A stretch of 34,508 bases of DNA, from NCBI GenBank assembly GCA_910578035.1, contig CAJTOB010000031.1, forward strand, positions 1 to 34,508, written 5' to 3'. Of this stretch, positions 7,747-15,971 are shown in pieces; position 1 is the first letter of the stretch; every line of letters begins with the position of its first letter. The DNA comes from an uncultured Muribaculaceae bacterium. Lineage in GTDB: Bacteria; Bacteroidota; Bacteroidia; Bacteroidales; Muribaculaceae. The position numbers and the translations under genes are program-made. The notes beneath the pieces were generated by a model. It saw only the letters and a program-made list of their open reading frames with translations, ran no database searches and was not told the DNA's origin.

Positions 7747-7853
7747 AATTATGAATTATGGATTATGAATTATGAATTAAATTAATGTGATTGTGAATCA
7801 TTCTTTGTTGGAACGGAACAAAACATAATTCTTAATTCATCATTCATAATTTG
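7747..7853. repeat. AT-rich direct and inverted repeats (ATTATGAATT type)
   Basis: The left part repeats ATTATGAATT or close variants several times (about 7747-7779). The right part (about 7824-7853) holds the reverse-complement form (CATAATTCTTAATTCATC, then ATTCATAATT). Together they can fold into a long imperfect AT-rich hairpin between the M23 and MerR genes. Repeats of this kind are frequent in Bacteroidales intergenic DNA; a role as terminator or mRNA-processing site is an inference. Confidence 0.6.
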
Positions 7854-7855
7854 AT

Positions 7856-8827
7856 TTAGTCCATGACGTGGCCGGCATTTTCTGCCAGCTGGATTATTTC
7901 GTCGTATTGGGCAGGGGTCAAATCGAAGAAATAATAGTTCACAGGATTTTGAGGCGCCCCGCGATATCGCACTTCATAGTGAAGGTGAGGACCGGTTGAT
8001 TTGCCCGTATTGCCGACTTCGCCTATGAGATCGCCGCGATGCACAGCCTGACCCGGCCGAACATTCATTTTAGAGAGGTGTGCATAGCGTGTCGTGTAGT
8101 TGTAGCCATGTTTTATCTCTATCATGTTTCCGTATGCGCCCTGCCATGACGCTGATGAGACAGTTCCGTCGGCTGTGGCATAGACCGGCGTTCCGGGTGG
8201 AGCGGAGAAGTCCATCCCTTCGTGAAATTTAGTAGTGCCATAGACCGGGTCTACGCGGACGCCATAGCCCGACGCCATAGTCCGTAGGTATTTTTCCGGT
8301 ACCGGCTGTATGGCAGGGGTGTGAGCTATGCGGTCTTTCTGTCCGGCAGCCTCGTCGGCAAGAAAATCGAACGATTGAATCTGAGAGTATATCATGCGGT
8401 CGAGCTGGTCAAGCTTGTTTTCGACCGTTCCGACGAGGCGTGAATCGCTTAGCGAGTCAAGATGGTCGAAATTCCGGCGTCGTTCCAGTCCGGCCAGCCG
8501 GCGCGAGCGCCCGAGTGGTTCAGCCTGCATCATAACGCGATAGAAATTGTTGTCGCGCTCGGCAATGTCCTCCATCACCGCAAGTGCTTCGTCGGCTTGG
8601 CGGTTGAGCACTTCGAGACGGGCCTCGAGGCGCTCGTTCTGTTCGCGAAGCCGCCTTTCGCGTGGAAATTCAAGGAGGCTGAAAAGCACTGCCACAAGTC
8701 CGATTACAATCGCCGCCACCCAGCCGAACTGCTGCATGAGCACCATGGCGCGGCGTCGCGCCGAGGGGTAGACGCGCTCATACTGGCCTGATACAGCATT
8801 ATATCGGTAGAATGTTTTTTGGCTCAC
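7856..8827 (-). CDS. Membrane-anchored M23 (LytM-type) metallopeptidase
   Basis: This 323-residue protein has a short cytoplasmic N-terminus, one membrane helix (about residues 34-52), a coiled coil (about 55-90) and a C-terminal LytM domain. The zinc ligands are present: H202 and D206 in FHEGMDF, and H283 in HLHYEV; H250 in the YAH motif is the usual catalytic helper. With all ligands intact it should be an active peptidoglycan endopeptidase, not a degenerate activator. It resembles the membrane-tethered M23 proteins next to alaS in many Bacteroidota. It is transcribed divergently from alaS across 126 bases. Cleavage of peptidoglycan cross-links in the periplasm is inferred from family. Confidence 0.93.
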   Translation of the reverse strand: MSQKTFYRYNAVSGQYERVYPSARRRAMVLMQQFGWVAAIVIGLVAVLFSLLEFPRERRLREQNERLEARLEVLNRQADEALAVMEDIAERDNNFYRVMMQAEPLGRSRRLAGLERRRNFDHLDSLSDSRLVGTVENKLDQLDRMIYSQIQSFDFLADEAAGQKDRIAHTPAIQPVPEKYLRTMASGYGVRVDPVYGTTKFHEGMDFSAPPGTPVYATADGTVSSASWQGAYGNMIEIKHGYNYTTRYAHLSKMNVRPGQAVHRGDLIGEVGNTGKSTGPHLHYEVRYRGAPQNPVNYYFFDLTPAQYDEIIQLAENAGHVMD

Positions 8828-8838
8828 GTATCTTAAAA

Positions 8839-8870
8839 TTTGCGAAAGCGCGAAATTTCAAGTAATTTTG
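8839..8870 (+). promoter_or_regulatory. Promoter of alaS
   Basis: TTTG at 8839-8842, a 20-base spacer, and TAATTTTG at 8863-8870 fit the Bacteroidota consensus. Transcription would start near 8876, giving a leader of about 78 bases. Confidence 0.8.
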
Positions 8871-8883
8871 CGCCTTGATAGCG

Positions 8884-8891
8884 CAAAGATA
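8884..8891 (-). promoter_or_regulatory. -7 promoter element of the M23 peptidase gene
   Basis: The minus strand reads TATCTTTG, matching TAnnTTTG, 57 bases from the ATG at 8827. The -33 side is weak. It overlaps the transcribed start region of alaS, so the two promoters face back to back. Confidence 0.6.
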
Positions 8892-8953
8892 GCAAAATTT
8901 TCGCACAACGTTGCGCTTTCCGCACATCAAGATAACAGACATACATTTATTAT

Positions 8954-11578
8954 ATGCTTACCGCCAAAGAAATACGACAGTCTTTCAAAGACTTTTTCCA
9001 GTCGAAAGGGCACCGCATAGTACCCTCGGCCCCCATGGTGATTAAAGATGACCCCACACTCATGTTCACCAACGCGGGCATGAACCAGTTCAAGGATATA
9101 ATTTTAGGCAATGCAGTGCCTAAGTCGCGCCGTGTGGCAGATTCACAGAAGTGCTTGCGCGTGAGCGGCAAACATAACGACCTCGAGGAGGTTGGTCTCG
9201 ATACATATCACCACACCATGTTCGAAATGCTCGGCAACTGGTCGTTTGGTGATTATTTCAAGGCCGAGGCCATTGATATGGCTTGGGAATACCTTGTAGA
9301 TGTGCTTAAACTCGACCCGTCGCGTCTCTATGCCACAGTGTTCGAGGGCGCAGCAGAAGAAGGTCTTGAGCGCGACGATGAAGCGGCCTCAATCTGGGCA
9401 AAGCATCTTCCGGCCGACCATATCCTCAATGGCAACAAGCACGATAATTTCTGGGAAATGGGCGATACAGGCCCCTGCGGCCCCTGTTCGGAGATACATA
9501 TCGACCTCCGTTCCGACGAGGAACGTGCCGCAAAGCCCGGTGCAGAACTCGTGAACCACGACCATCCTCAGGTCATCGAAATATGGAACCTCGTGTTCAT
9601 GCAGTACAACCGCAAGGCCGACGGTTCGCTCGAACCGCTGCCCGCAAAGGTTATAGACACCGGCATGGGCTTCGAACGCCTCTGTATGGCCCTTCAGGGA
9701 AAGACATCGAACTATGATACCGACGTCTTCACTCCCCTTATCGGAAAAATAGCCAATCTCAGCGGCAAGAAGTATGGAGAGGATACCCAGGTCGATGTGG
9801 CTATGCGTGTGATTGCAGACCACGTGCGTACGATAGCATTCTCCATCGCCGACTCGCAGTTGCCCTCCAACGCCAAGGCCGGCTATGTTATCCGCCGTAT
9901 TCTTCGCCGAGCCGTGCGCTATGCCTATACATTCCTGGAGCAGAAGAAGGCGTTCATGTATCGCCTCGTCGACACTCTCATCGAAAATATGGGAGAGGCA
10001 TACCCCGAATTACCCGCGCAGCGCGACCTCATCATAAAGGTAATCAAAGAAGAAGAAGATTCATTCCTCCGTACTCTTGAAAACGGTATCCGCTTGCTCG
10101 ACGATGCAGCCAAAGCCGCAAAGGCCGAAGGCAAGACCATGATTTCGGGCAAGCAAGCTTTCACACTCTACGATACCTACGGCTTCCCTCTCGACCTTAC
10201 CCTCCTTATTCTCAAGGACTATGGCATGACTATCGATCAGGCCGAGTTCGACAGCGAAATGGCTGCCCAGAAAGCCCGTGCCCGCAGTGCAGCCGCTGTA
10301 GAAGCCGGCGATTGGGTGATTCTCGCCGACGGCGAGGAGACCTTCGTGGGCTACGATTCGAATACGGTGGAAACTAAGATTCTCCGTTATCGTCATGTGA
10401 AGCAGAAAAACCGCGAATTCTATCAGATTATCCTCGCCGAGACTCCTTTCTACGCCGAAATGGGCGGTCAGGTCGGCGACCGCGGCATCCTCACCGACAT
10501 TGAGAGCGGCGAAGTGATAAATGTGACAGATACCAAGCGTGAAACCGGTACGGCTGTCCATATCGTAGATAAGATGCCCTCTAATCCCGGCGCTGCATTT
10601 GTCGCAGCTATCGATAAGGAAGCTCGTGCGGCTGTATCGCGCAATCACTCGGCCACACACCTCCTTCATCAGGCTTTGCGCGAAGTCCTTGGCACTCATG
10701 TCGAGCAGAAAGGTTCCTTTGTATCGGCCGATGTGCTTCGCTTTGACTTCTCTCACTTCCAGAAGCTTACCCGCGAAGAAATTGAGGCTGTTGAGCGCCT
10801 TGCAAACAGCCGCGTACGCGAAGCCATAGCCCTCGACGAACACCGTTGTGTTCCCATTGCAGAAGCTCGTGCTATGGGTGCGATGGCTCTCTTTGGCGAG
10901 AAATATGGCGATGAAGTGCGCGTGGTGCGCTATGGAGACTCAGTAGAACTTTGCGGCGGCACACACGTAGCCAATACCGGCAATATCGGCATGATAAAAA
11001 TCACATCAGAATCGAGTATCGCAGCCGGCATACGCCGTATCGAGGCAATTACGGGTCCGGCAGTCGAAAATCTTATATATGAAGCTCAGAACGCCCTGCG
11101 TGCTATCGGCGAGATGTTTAACAATGCTCCCGACATTGTGGCGGCTCTCCGCAAGCAGGTCGAAGAAAATCAGGAGCTCCGCAAGCAGGCCGAGGAGTAT
11201 TTTGCCGAGCGTATCGACAATCAGGCGAAGAAATTGCTCGAAAGCGCTTCGTTTACCGAACATGGCGTGAAGCTGATTGAAATCAGCGGTGTGCGCATGC
11301 CCGACGTTGTTAAGGCTACTGCATTCCGTGTGCGCGAGCTTTCACCGGAAAATACTGTGGTCATTGCTGCGACATCTGATGCGGCAGGCAAGCCCCTCCT
11401 CACTGTCATGGTAGACAATAACCTTACAGACACCTATAACGCTTCCAAGATTATCCGCGAAGCTGCCAAGAATATCAAGGGTGGTGGCGGTGGCCAGCCC
11501 GGGTTCGCTCAGGCCGGCGGCAAGGACGCCGAAGGCCTTGCCTCAGCCCTCCAGGCTCTCCGCGACGCTTTTAATTAA
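8954..11578 (+). CDS. alaS: Alanine-tRNA ligase
   Basis: AlaRS charges tRNA-Ala and edits mischarged Ser and Gly. The 874-residue length is normal. The class II catalytic core starts with FTNAGMNQFKD near residue 37. The editing domain has the zinc motif HSATHLLH near residue 562 and CGGTH near 662. The C-terminal C-Ala domain ends in the glycine-rich GGGGGQPGFAQAGG. The frame opens 78 bases after a strong promoter and ends before a perfect 16-bp hairpin, so it appears monocistronic. Codon use looks like that of a highly expressed gene (many Arg CGC/CGT codons). Confidence 0.98.
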   Translation: MLTAKEIRQSFKDFFQSKGHRIVPSAPMVIKDDPTLMFTNAGMNQFKDIILGNAVPKSRRVADSQKCLRVSGKHNDLEEVGLDTYHHTMFEMLGNWSFGDYFKAEAIDMAWEYLVDVLKLDPSRLYATVFEGAAEEGLERDDEAASIWAKHLPADHILNGNKHDNFWEMGDTGPCGPCSEIHIDLRSDEERAAKPGAELVNHDHPQVIEIWNLVFMQYNRKADGSLEPLPAKVIDTGMGFERLCMALQGKTSNYDTDVFTPLIGKIANLSGKKYGEDTQVDVAMRVIADHVRTIAFSIADSQLPSNAKAGYVIRRILRRAVRYAYTFLEQKKAFMYRLVDTLIENMGEAYPELPAQRDLIIKVIKEEEDSFLRTLENGIRLLDDAAKAAKAEGKTMISGKQAFTLYDTYGFPLDLTLLILKDYGMTIDQAEFDSEMAAQKARARSAAAVEAGDWVILADGEETFVGYDSNTVETKILRYRHVKQKNREFYQIILAETPFYAEMGGQVGDRGILTDIESGEVINVTDTKRETGTAVHIVDKMPSNPGAAFVAAIDKEARAAVSRNHSATHLLHQALREVLGTHVEQKGSFVSADVLRFDFSHFQKLTREEIEAVERLANSRVREAIALDEHRCVPIAEARAMGAMALFGEKYGDEVRVVRYGDSVELCGGTHVANTGNIGMIKITSESSIAAGIRRIEAITGPAVENLIYEAQNALRAIGEMFNNAPDIVAALRKQVEENQELRKQAEEYFAERIDNQAKKLLESASFTEHGVKLIEISGVRMPDVVKATAFRVRELSPENTVVIAATSDAAGKPLLTVMVDNNLTDTYNASKIIREAAKNIKGGGGGQPGFAQAGGKDAEGLASALQALRDAFN

Positions 11579-11590
11579 AACTGATTTTTA

Positions 11591-11636
11591 ATACGACAAA
11601 GCCCGGTTGTTAGTTTGCAGCCGGGCTTTGTCGTAT
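11591..11636 (+). terminator. Terminator after alaS
   Basis: ATACGACAAAGCCCGG (11591-11606) and its exact reverse complement (11621-11636) form a 16-bp perfect stem with a 14-base loop. The GC core CCGGGC is followed by TTTG on the right arm. Because both arms are symmetric it could work in both directions. Confidence 0.85.
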
Positions 11637-11665
11637 GAACTCTCGGGAACCGGCATTTGTTTGAA

Positions 11666-11686
11666 ATAGTAGCACTAAACTACTAT
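11666..11686 (+). promoter_or_regulatory. Hairpin just before the start of the helix-hairpin-helix gene
   Basis: ATAGTAG (11666-11672) and CTACTAT (11680-11686) form a 7-bp perfect stem with a 7-base loop, ending 3 bases before ATG 11690. It could hide the ribosome entry region. No TAnnTTTG element lies between it and the alaS terminator. Confidence 0.4.
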
Positions 11687-11689
11687 ATT

Positions 11690-12097
11690 ATGAGCTATAA
11701 AATTGAAGAAATCGAAGGTATCGGTCCGGCTTACGCTGAGAAATTGCGAGCCGTAGGCATCAGTACCACAGAAGCTCTCCTTGAGAAATGCGCGAGCCGC
11801 AAGGGTCGCGAAGCCATTGCTGAGGCTACTGAGATTAGCGAAAAACTGATTCTTAAATGGACAAACCACGCCGATCTTTTCCGTATAAAGGGCGTGGCGG
11901 GGCAGTTTGCGGAATTGCTTGAGGCTGCAGGAGTCGATACGGTTAAAGAATTTCGTCATCGAGTGGCCGCCAACCTATATCCACGTCTGGTAGAGGTAAA
12001 CGAGCAGCGCAATCTTTGCAATCGTGTTCCCTCCGAGGCCGAGCTTGTAAAAATGATAGAGCAGGCCAAGGCTCTCGAACCTAAAATCACCTATTAA
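11690..12097 (+). CDS. DUF4332 / helix-hairpin-helix protein
   Basis: This 135-residue cytoplasmic protein has two helix-hairpin-helix-like repeats: IEGIGPAYAEKLRAVGI near residue 7 and IKGVAGQFAELLEAAGV near residue 66. This layout is that of the DUF4332 family, which resembles the DNA-binding HhH modules of RuvA and DNA ligase. Start 11690 (MSYKIEE) is chosen over 11657 because the extra MFEIVALNYYI is not family-like and would cover the upstream hairpin. Nonspecific DNA binding is likely but the role is unknown. It is flanked by two hairpins, so it seems to be a single-gene unit. Confidence 0.85.
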   Translation: MSYKIEEIEGIGPAYAEKLRAVGISTTEALLEKCASRKGREAIAEATEISEKLILKWTNHADLFRIKGVAGQFAELLEAAGVDTVKEFRHRVAANLYPRLVEVNEQRNLCNRVPSEAELVKMIEQAKALEPKITY

Positions 12098-12115
12098 ACA
12101 ATCTCTAAAACTATT

Positions 12116-12162
12116 AGGACCGACAATATGCGTAGGATATTCCTTCGTATTTTGTCGGTCCT
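12116..12162. terminator. Bidirectional terminator between convergent genes
   Basis: AGGACCGACAA (12116-12126) pairs with TTGTCGGTCCT (12152-12162), and the interior continues with further pairs around one mismatch, making a long hairpin of about 47 bases. It sits between the HhH gene and the reductase gene, which converge here, and can serve both. Confidence 0.8.
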
Positions 12163-12181
12163 GTTGGTTTTGTTAGAAAAA

Positions 12182-13576
12182 TCAGATGGTATTTGCCCGG
12201 AGGTCTTCGGCGTAGTCGGCTATCTTTTTGAGCCTGGCCGGAATCGGTATGCTTTGCGGGCAGTGCGAGAGGCATGCGCCGCAGGCGATGCATCGGTCGG
12301 CCTGACGAAGGCGTGGCACACTGTTGTCGTAGCCGAAGAGGAAACGGCGCCGTGCCTTGCGATACTCGGGGTCTCCGCTGTCGCGGGGCACATTGCCCTC
12401 GTTGATGCAGCGGTTGTAGTGAGCAAAAATGCCGGGAATATCTACTCCATAGGGGCATGGCATGCAGTACTTGCAGTCTGTGCACGGCACATCGTCGTTC
12501 TGAAGTATTTCGAGAGCCATTCGCTGCAAGAAGGCATCTTCGTCAGCGTCTATTGGTTCGAGAGGTGAGTATGTGCCTATATTGTCCTGAAGATGCTCCA
12601 TATATGTCATGCCTGACAGCACTGTAAGAATACCGTCGGGCGTTCCTGCATATCTGAAAGCCCATGAGGCTATACTGTCGTCAGGACGCCTCTCTTTCAT
12701 CTTGGCTGTAACCGGCTTTGAAACAGAGGCAAGACGTCCGCCCAGCAATGGCTCCATTATTACGACCGGAATATTTCGCCGGTTAAGTTCGTTGTATAGA
12801 TACTCCGCATTTGTGTTTCGAGGATTGATTTCTTTGGCATGTTTCCAGTCGAGATAATTGAGCTGAATCTGTGCGAAATCCCAGTGCACCTCGCCGCGGT
12901 CCATCATAGCGAGAAGGTGGTCGAATACTTCGACGTCGCCGTGATAGGAGAATCCAAGGTTGCGAATCACACCCTTTTCTTTCTGCTCCAGGAGATATTT
13001 GAGGATTCCATTGTCTTCATAGCGTCCGCGGTATGACTCCATGCCGCCCATGCCGATTCCATGGAGCAGCAGATAGTCGATATAGTCGGTCTGAAGATAT
13101 CGGAGGGAGTTCTGGAACATTTCTATCGACTTTTCGCGGGGCCATGTCGATGGTGCGAAGTTCGAAAGTTTGGTGGCTATATAATAGCTGTCGCGGGGGT
13201 GTCGGCTCAGAGCTATGCCCATTGCCTCTTCGGAATGACCTTTGCAATAGGCGGGGGAGGTGTCGAAATAGTTCACACCGTGTGCAAGTGCATAATCAGT
13301 GAGTTTGTTTACCGCGTCCTGGTCGATTTCATCATCGGTTTCTACGCCTGTCTTGAGTCTCTTTGTCGGGAGGCGCATGCAGCCGTAGCCCAGAATGCTT
13401 ACGCTGTCGCCGGTATTATGATTTACACGCCTGGTCATCTCCTTAGGCGTGTTCTTGGCGCTGTCCGAATCGGATTGTGTGCGTATTCCGCATGCAGCCA
13501 ATGCGCCAGCTACTGAAAAAATGCCGGCATTGCGCAGAAAGCGGCGGCGGCTACTGTCGAAATGTTCGTTGCTCAT
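12182..13576 (-). CDS. Aldo/keto reductase-ferredoxin fusion, predicted Tat-exported lipoprotein
   Basis: This 464-residue protein joins an aldo/keto reductase barrel to a C-terminal ferredoxin. The N-terminus has a twin-arginine motif SRRRFLRNAG (residues 9-18), a hydrophobic stretch and a lipobox LAAC with the lipid cysteine at 29. The AKR catalytic set is present: D and Y in FDTSPAY, K in ATKLSN, H in LLLHG. Two iron-sulfur motifs follow, CTDCKYCMPCPYG and CIACGACLSHCPQ. Start 13576 is chosen because it gives the signal peptide directly and overlaps the upstream stop as ATGA. Export would put a folded Fe-S redox enzyme outside the cytoplasm. Its electron donor or acceptor is probably the polyferredoxin just upstream. 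Substrate is unknown. Confidence 0.88.
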   Translation of the reverse strand: MSNEHFDSSRRRFLRNAGIFSVAGALAACGIRTQSDSDSAKNTPKEMTRRVNHNTGDSVSILGYGCMRLPTKRLKTGVETDDEIDQDAVNKLTDYALAHGVNYFDTSPAYCKGHSEEAMGIALSRHPRDSYYIATKLSNFAPSTWPREKSIEMFQNSLRYLQTDYIDYLLLHGIGMGGMESYRGRYEDNGILKYLLEQKEKGVIRNLGFSYHGDVEVFDHLLAMMDRGEVHWDFAQIQLNYLDWKHAKEINPRNTNAEYLYNELNRRNIPVVIMEPLLGGRLASVSKPVTAKMKERRPDDSIASWAFRYAGTPDGILTVLSGMTYMEHLQDNIGTYSPLEPIDADEDAFLQRMALEILQNDDVPCTDCKYCMPCPYGVDIPGIFAHYNRCINEGNVPRDSGDPEYRKARRRFLFGYDNSVPRLRQADRCIACGACLSHCPQSIPIPARLKKIADYAEDLRANTI

Positions 13577-15099
13577 ACTGAGGTGTGTACTGTCGCGCCT
13601 TCGACATGAATGGCGGCGGTTTCGGCGGAAATCTGTCCGGCAGTGCCCGAGGGGCAGTGATACTCGCATGCGCCGCAGCCTATGCAGCGGCTTTCGTCGA
13701 CGGTCGGGCGCATATTACCCGATTCGGTCTTTATCATCGTGATTGCATCGGCAGGACAGTGGCGTGCACAGTTGCCGCAGAGTTGGCCGTATGCGGCCGA
13801 AATGCATATTTCAGGATTTACTACTGCCGTGCCGATTTTAATCGTAGATTTTTCTTCAGCGTCAATCGGTTTTATGGCGCCGGCTGGACAGATGTCTGCG
13901 CATGCCGTGCACTCCGGGCGGCAAAAGCCCTCGGTGAAAACCATGACGGGCTGCATGAAATCGCCAAATCCGGACGAAGGTTTGAGAACTCCGTTGGGGC
14001 AGGCGCTGATACATAGCTGGCAGGCTGTGCAATGGCTGTGCAGATGAGCCAGACTTATGGCTCCGGCAGGTACTGCAGGAGTAGCGCCGTCTACGCGCTT
14101 TTTTGATTTGAGAGGGGCGAGACCTCCATCTGTCGCTTTGTCGGCCGCTCTCATTGCGAGAGAGCCGGCGATAATGGTGGTGCCAACGAGGAATGCACGG
14201 CGTGTAGAGTCGGGCGTGTTCGGTTGTGAAAGCATCTTTTTGCGCTTTGCAGAAAACGATATGGCACGCTGTGTGCAGGCTCCTATACAATCCATACAAG
14301 CCACGCAACGGCTGAGGTCTATAGTGTGGTTTTTTGTGTCTATGCACTTGGATTTACACTTACGACCGCAAGAACCGCAGCGATTGCACCGGTCGGTATC
14401 GATATTCACTCGGAGCAGAGCGTGGTGAGATAGAAAACCAAGAATCGTTCCGACGGGGCATACCTTGTTGCAATATGCCCGTCCACCCGTCCATGCCATG
14501 GCAGTAGTGACAATGAGTGTTATGAGGGCAATAATGAGCACTCCGATATTGAATGCCGCGGCGGCCGGATAGCTGTCGATTATATAATATCCGTGGCCGG
14601 CTGCGCTGTCAGCTGCAGCCGAGATTCCCGAACGCCATAGAGGCACTATAAATTGGCCGACCATACGCCCGAAAGCACTGTAGGGGTCGAGAATGCCTGC
14701 GATAGAACTTGCTATAATCCCCGTGAGGCCGAGAATAAGCAATATGGCGAATGCAATCAGAAAGCCAAGCCGGAGCTTTGTAGCAGCTTGCTCGAAACGG
14801 AACAGACCCAAGCGCCGTTTCTTCTTTGAGGCGAAGACTTGCCTCAGGCGGTTGATTATGTCCTGATATATGCCAAGAGGGCAGAGGACAGAGCAATACA
14901 CTCTACCGGCCACAAACGTGATGGCTGCGAGTACTCCGAGTGCGACAACATTTGCAGCCAGAAGCGCCGGCACAAGCTGTAGCTTAGGCAGCCATGAAAA
15001 ATAATTGGCCGCCATTCCGGTGAAATCCACAAAAACGAGACAAATGGCTGCGAATGAAAGCGCAGCCAGAATCACTCGGAGAGATTTCAGAAGTTTCAT
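13573..15099 (-). CDS. NapH/NapG-like membrane polyferredoxin
   Basis: This 508-residue iron-sulfur protein has four membrane helices (about 8-28, 44-65, 112-134, 182-204). After helices 2 and 4 come the CSVLCP and CNKVCP motifs typical of NapH/NosR-type quinol-linked ferredoxins. A two-cluster ferredoxin follows (238-275: CNRCGSCGRKC, CVACMDCIGAC). Residues 299-316 (TRRAFLVGTTIIAGSLA) form a twin-arginine-like hydrophobic segment. Beyond it lie four more cluster motifs (CTACQLCISACP, CRPECTACADICP, CGNCARHCP, CIGCGACEYHCP), the NapG-like part. Start 15099 overlaps the upstream stop as ATGA. It probably moves electrons between the quinone pool and the envelope reductase encoded next. Physiological direction is not visible. 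Confidence 0.88.
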   Translation of the reverse strand: MKLLKSLRVILAALSFAAICLVFVDFTGMAANYFSWLPKLQLVPALLAANVVALGVLAAITFVAGRVYCSVLCPLGIYQDIINRLRQVFASKKKRRLGLFRFEQAATKLRLGFLIAFAILLILGLTGIIASSIAGILDPYSAFGRMVGQFIVPLWRSGISAAADSAAGHGYYIIDSYPAAAAFNIGVLIIALITLIVTTAMAWTGGRAYCNKVCPVGTILGFLSHHALLRVNIDTDRCNRCGSCGRKCKSKCIDTKNHTIDLSRCVACMDCIGACTQRAISFSAKRKKMLSQPNTPDSTRRAFLVGTTIIAGSLAMRAADKATDGGLAPLKSKKRVDGATPAVPAGAISLAHLHSHCTACQLCISACPNGVLKPSSGFGDFMQPVMVFTEGFCRPECTACADICPAGAIKPIDAEEKSTIKIGTAVVNPEICISAAYGQLCGNCARHCPADAITMIKTESGNMRPTVDESRCIGCGACEYHCPSGTAGQISAETAAIHVEGATVHTSV

Positions 15100-15818
15100 A
15101 GAAAGAAGTTGTAGCCTATGGTCAGAGCAACATTGTTGTCGCGGTATTTTGTGTTTATAGCGCCGCTGAGCATATTGCACATACCTATCGTGCCGCTCAA
15201 CTGAAGCACGAAGTTGTTATATTCTGCGCCGACGCCTATTTTCCAGCCAACGTCTACGCGGTTGAGAAAACCGTCGTGGCCGTAGACGCTCTCACTGCCG
15301 CTTTCTTTTAATCCGTCATATTGTATAGTGGCATGCTGACGACCGACCAGACCGGCTGTAAGGACAGGGCCGGTAAATGCCGATAAAGAAAAGTCTAAGT
15401 CCGTGAAATCTACCCTATAGCCTACCTGGAATGGAATTCGGAAGCCGAAACGGCGAACGGAGCCCGACAAATCGTCCGATGTGCCAAATTCAGGGTCGTC
15501 TGCAATTGTCACGGAGCAACCCATTGTATTGTAGTATATGCTCAGGCCTGGTTCGAAATATAGATTCTTCCAAAGCGGAATATTATATACTGCTCCAAGG
15601 TCAAAACCGGCTCCATTGTTGAATAATGGCAGCGACATCGAAGCTCCGTTTTCTCCTATATTGGAAACTTTCCAATCGGTAGGGCACGAAATATCGAGGC
15701 CGAGACGAACGCCGAGGAATGGCTTGTTGTCGTCCGATTCAAATGAAATATCCTGAGCTTTCGCGGATAGTGTGCAACCGAATAAAATGGTGCCGATTAT
15801 GAGTGCAAGTTTTTTCAT
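15096..15818 (-). CDS. PorT-family outer membrane beta-barrel protein
   Basis: This 240-residue protein has a signal peptide (hydrophobic residues 4-15, cleaved after SAKAQ). The rest alternates short amphipathic strands ending in a terminal aromatic segment ALTIGYNFFL, as expected of a barrel assembled by Bam. Motifs such as FLGVRLGLDIS and YFEPGLSIYY are typical of the PorT-like/outer-membrane-barrel families of Bacteroidota. It is the first gene of the three-gene operon and has its own strong promoter. What it does there is unknown; it could be a passive barrel or a partner of the exported reductase. Confidence 0.85.
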   Translation of the reverse strand: MKKLALIIGTILFGCTLSAKAQDISFESDDNKPFLGVRLGLDISCPTDWKVSNIGENGASMSLPLFNNGAGFDLGAVYNIPLWKNLYFEPGLSIYYNTMGCSVTIADDPEFGTSDDLSGSVRRFGFRIPFQVGYRVDFTDLDFSLSAFTGPVLTAGLVGRQHATIQYDGLKESGSESVYGHDGFLNRVDVGWKIGVGAEYNNFVLQLSGTIGMCNMLSGAINTKYRDNNVALTIGYNFFL

Positions 15819-15863
15819 TGGAAATTTGTAAAAATGTGGTGAAACGAAACCTATAAGAAACTG

Positions 15864-15886
15864 CTCCCGATTAAATACTGCGGGAG
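15864..15886 (-). promoter_or_regulatory. 5'-end hairpin in the leader of the barrel-polyferredoxin-reductase operon
   Basis: CTCCCG and CGGGAG form a 6-bp stem with an 11-base loop. The predicted transcript start (near 15886) falls at the base of the stem, so the mRNA would begin with this hairpin. A role in mRNA stability is an inference. Confidence 0.4.
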
Positions 15887-15891
15887 GAATG

Positions 15892-15922
15892 CAAAAATAC
15901 GAAAAATGTACCTCGACGCAAA
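15892..15922 (-). promoter_or_regulatory. Promoter of the barrel-polyferredoxin-reductase operon
   Basis: On the minus strand TTTG (15919-15922), a 19-base spacer and TATTTTTG (15892-15899) match the Bacteroidota consensus closely. The leader to ATG 15818 is about 70 bases. Confidence 0.8.
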
Positions 15923-15962
15923 GCTCGCTCTGGAAAATTTTCGCGGTTTATAGAATTTTTAT

Positions 15963-15970
15963 TATTTTTG
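15963..15970 (+). promoter_or_regulatory. -7 promoter element of the DUF349 gene
   Basis: TATTTTTG matches TAnnTTTG and lies 49 bases before ATG 16019. A T-rich run around 15938-15941 is at about the -33 position but lacks the G. Confidence 0.55.
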
Positions 15971-15971
15971 G

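Noticed and set aside
7747..7853. AT repeats as a CRISPR array
   Set aside because: Units are about 10 bases, without uniform spacers, and no cas genes are present.
10061..10843. Open frame of 260 codons on the minus strand opposite alaS
   Set aside because: It lies inside alaS with no promoter, and its sequence looks like a codon-bias shadow.
13577..13669. Upstream start of the aldo/keto reductase at 13669
   Set aside because: The extra 31 residues are Arg-rich and lie inside the polyferredoxin gene. Start 13576 puts the twin-arginine motif near the N-terminus and gives the ATGA overlap.
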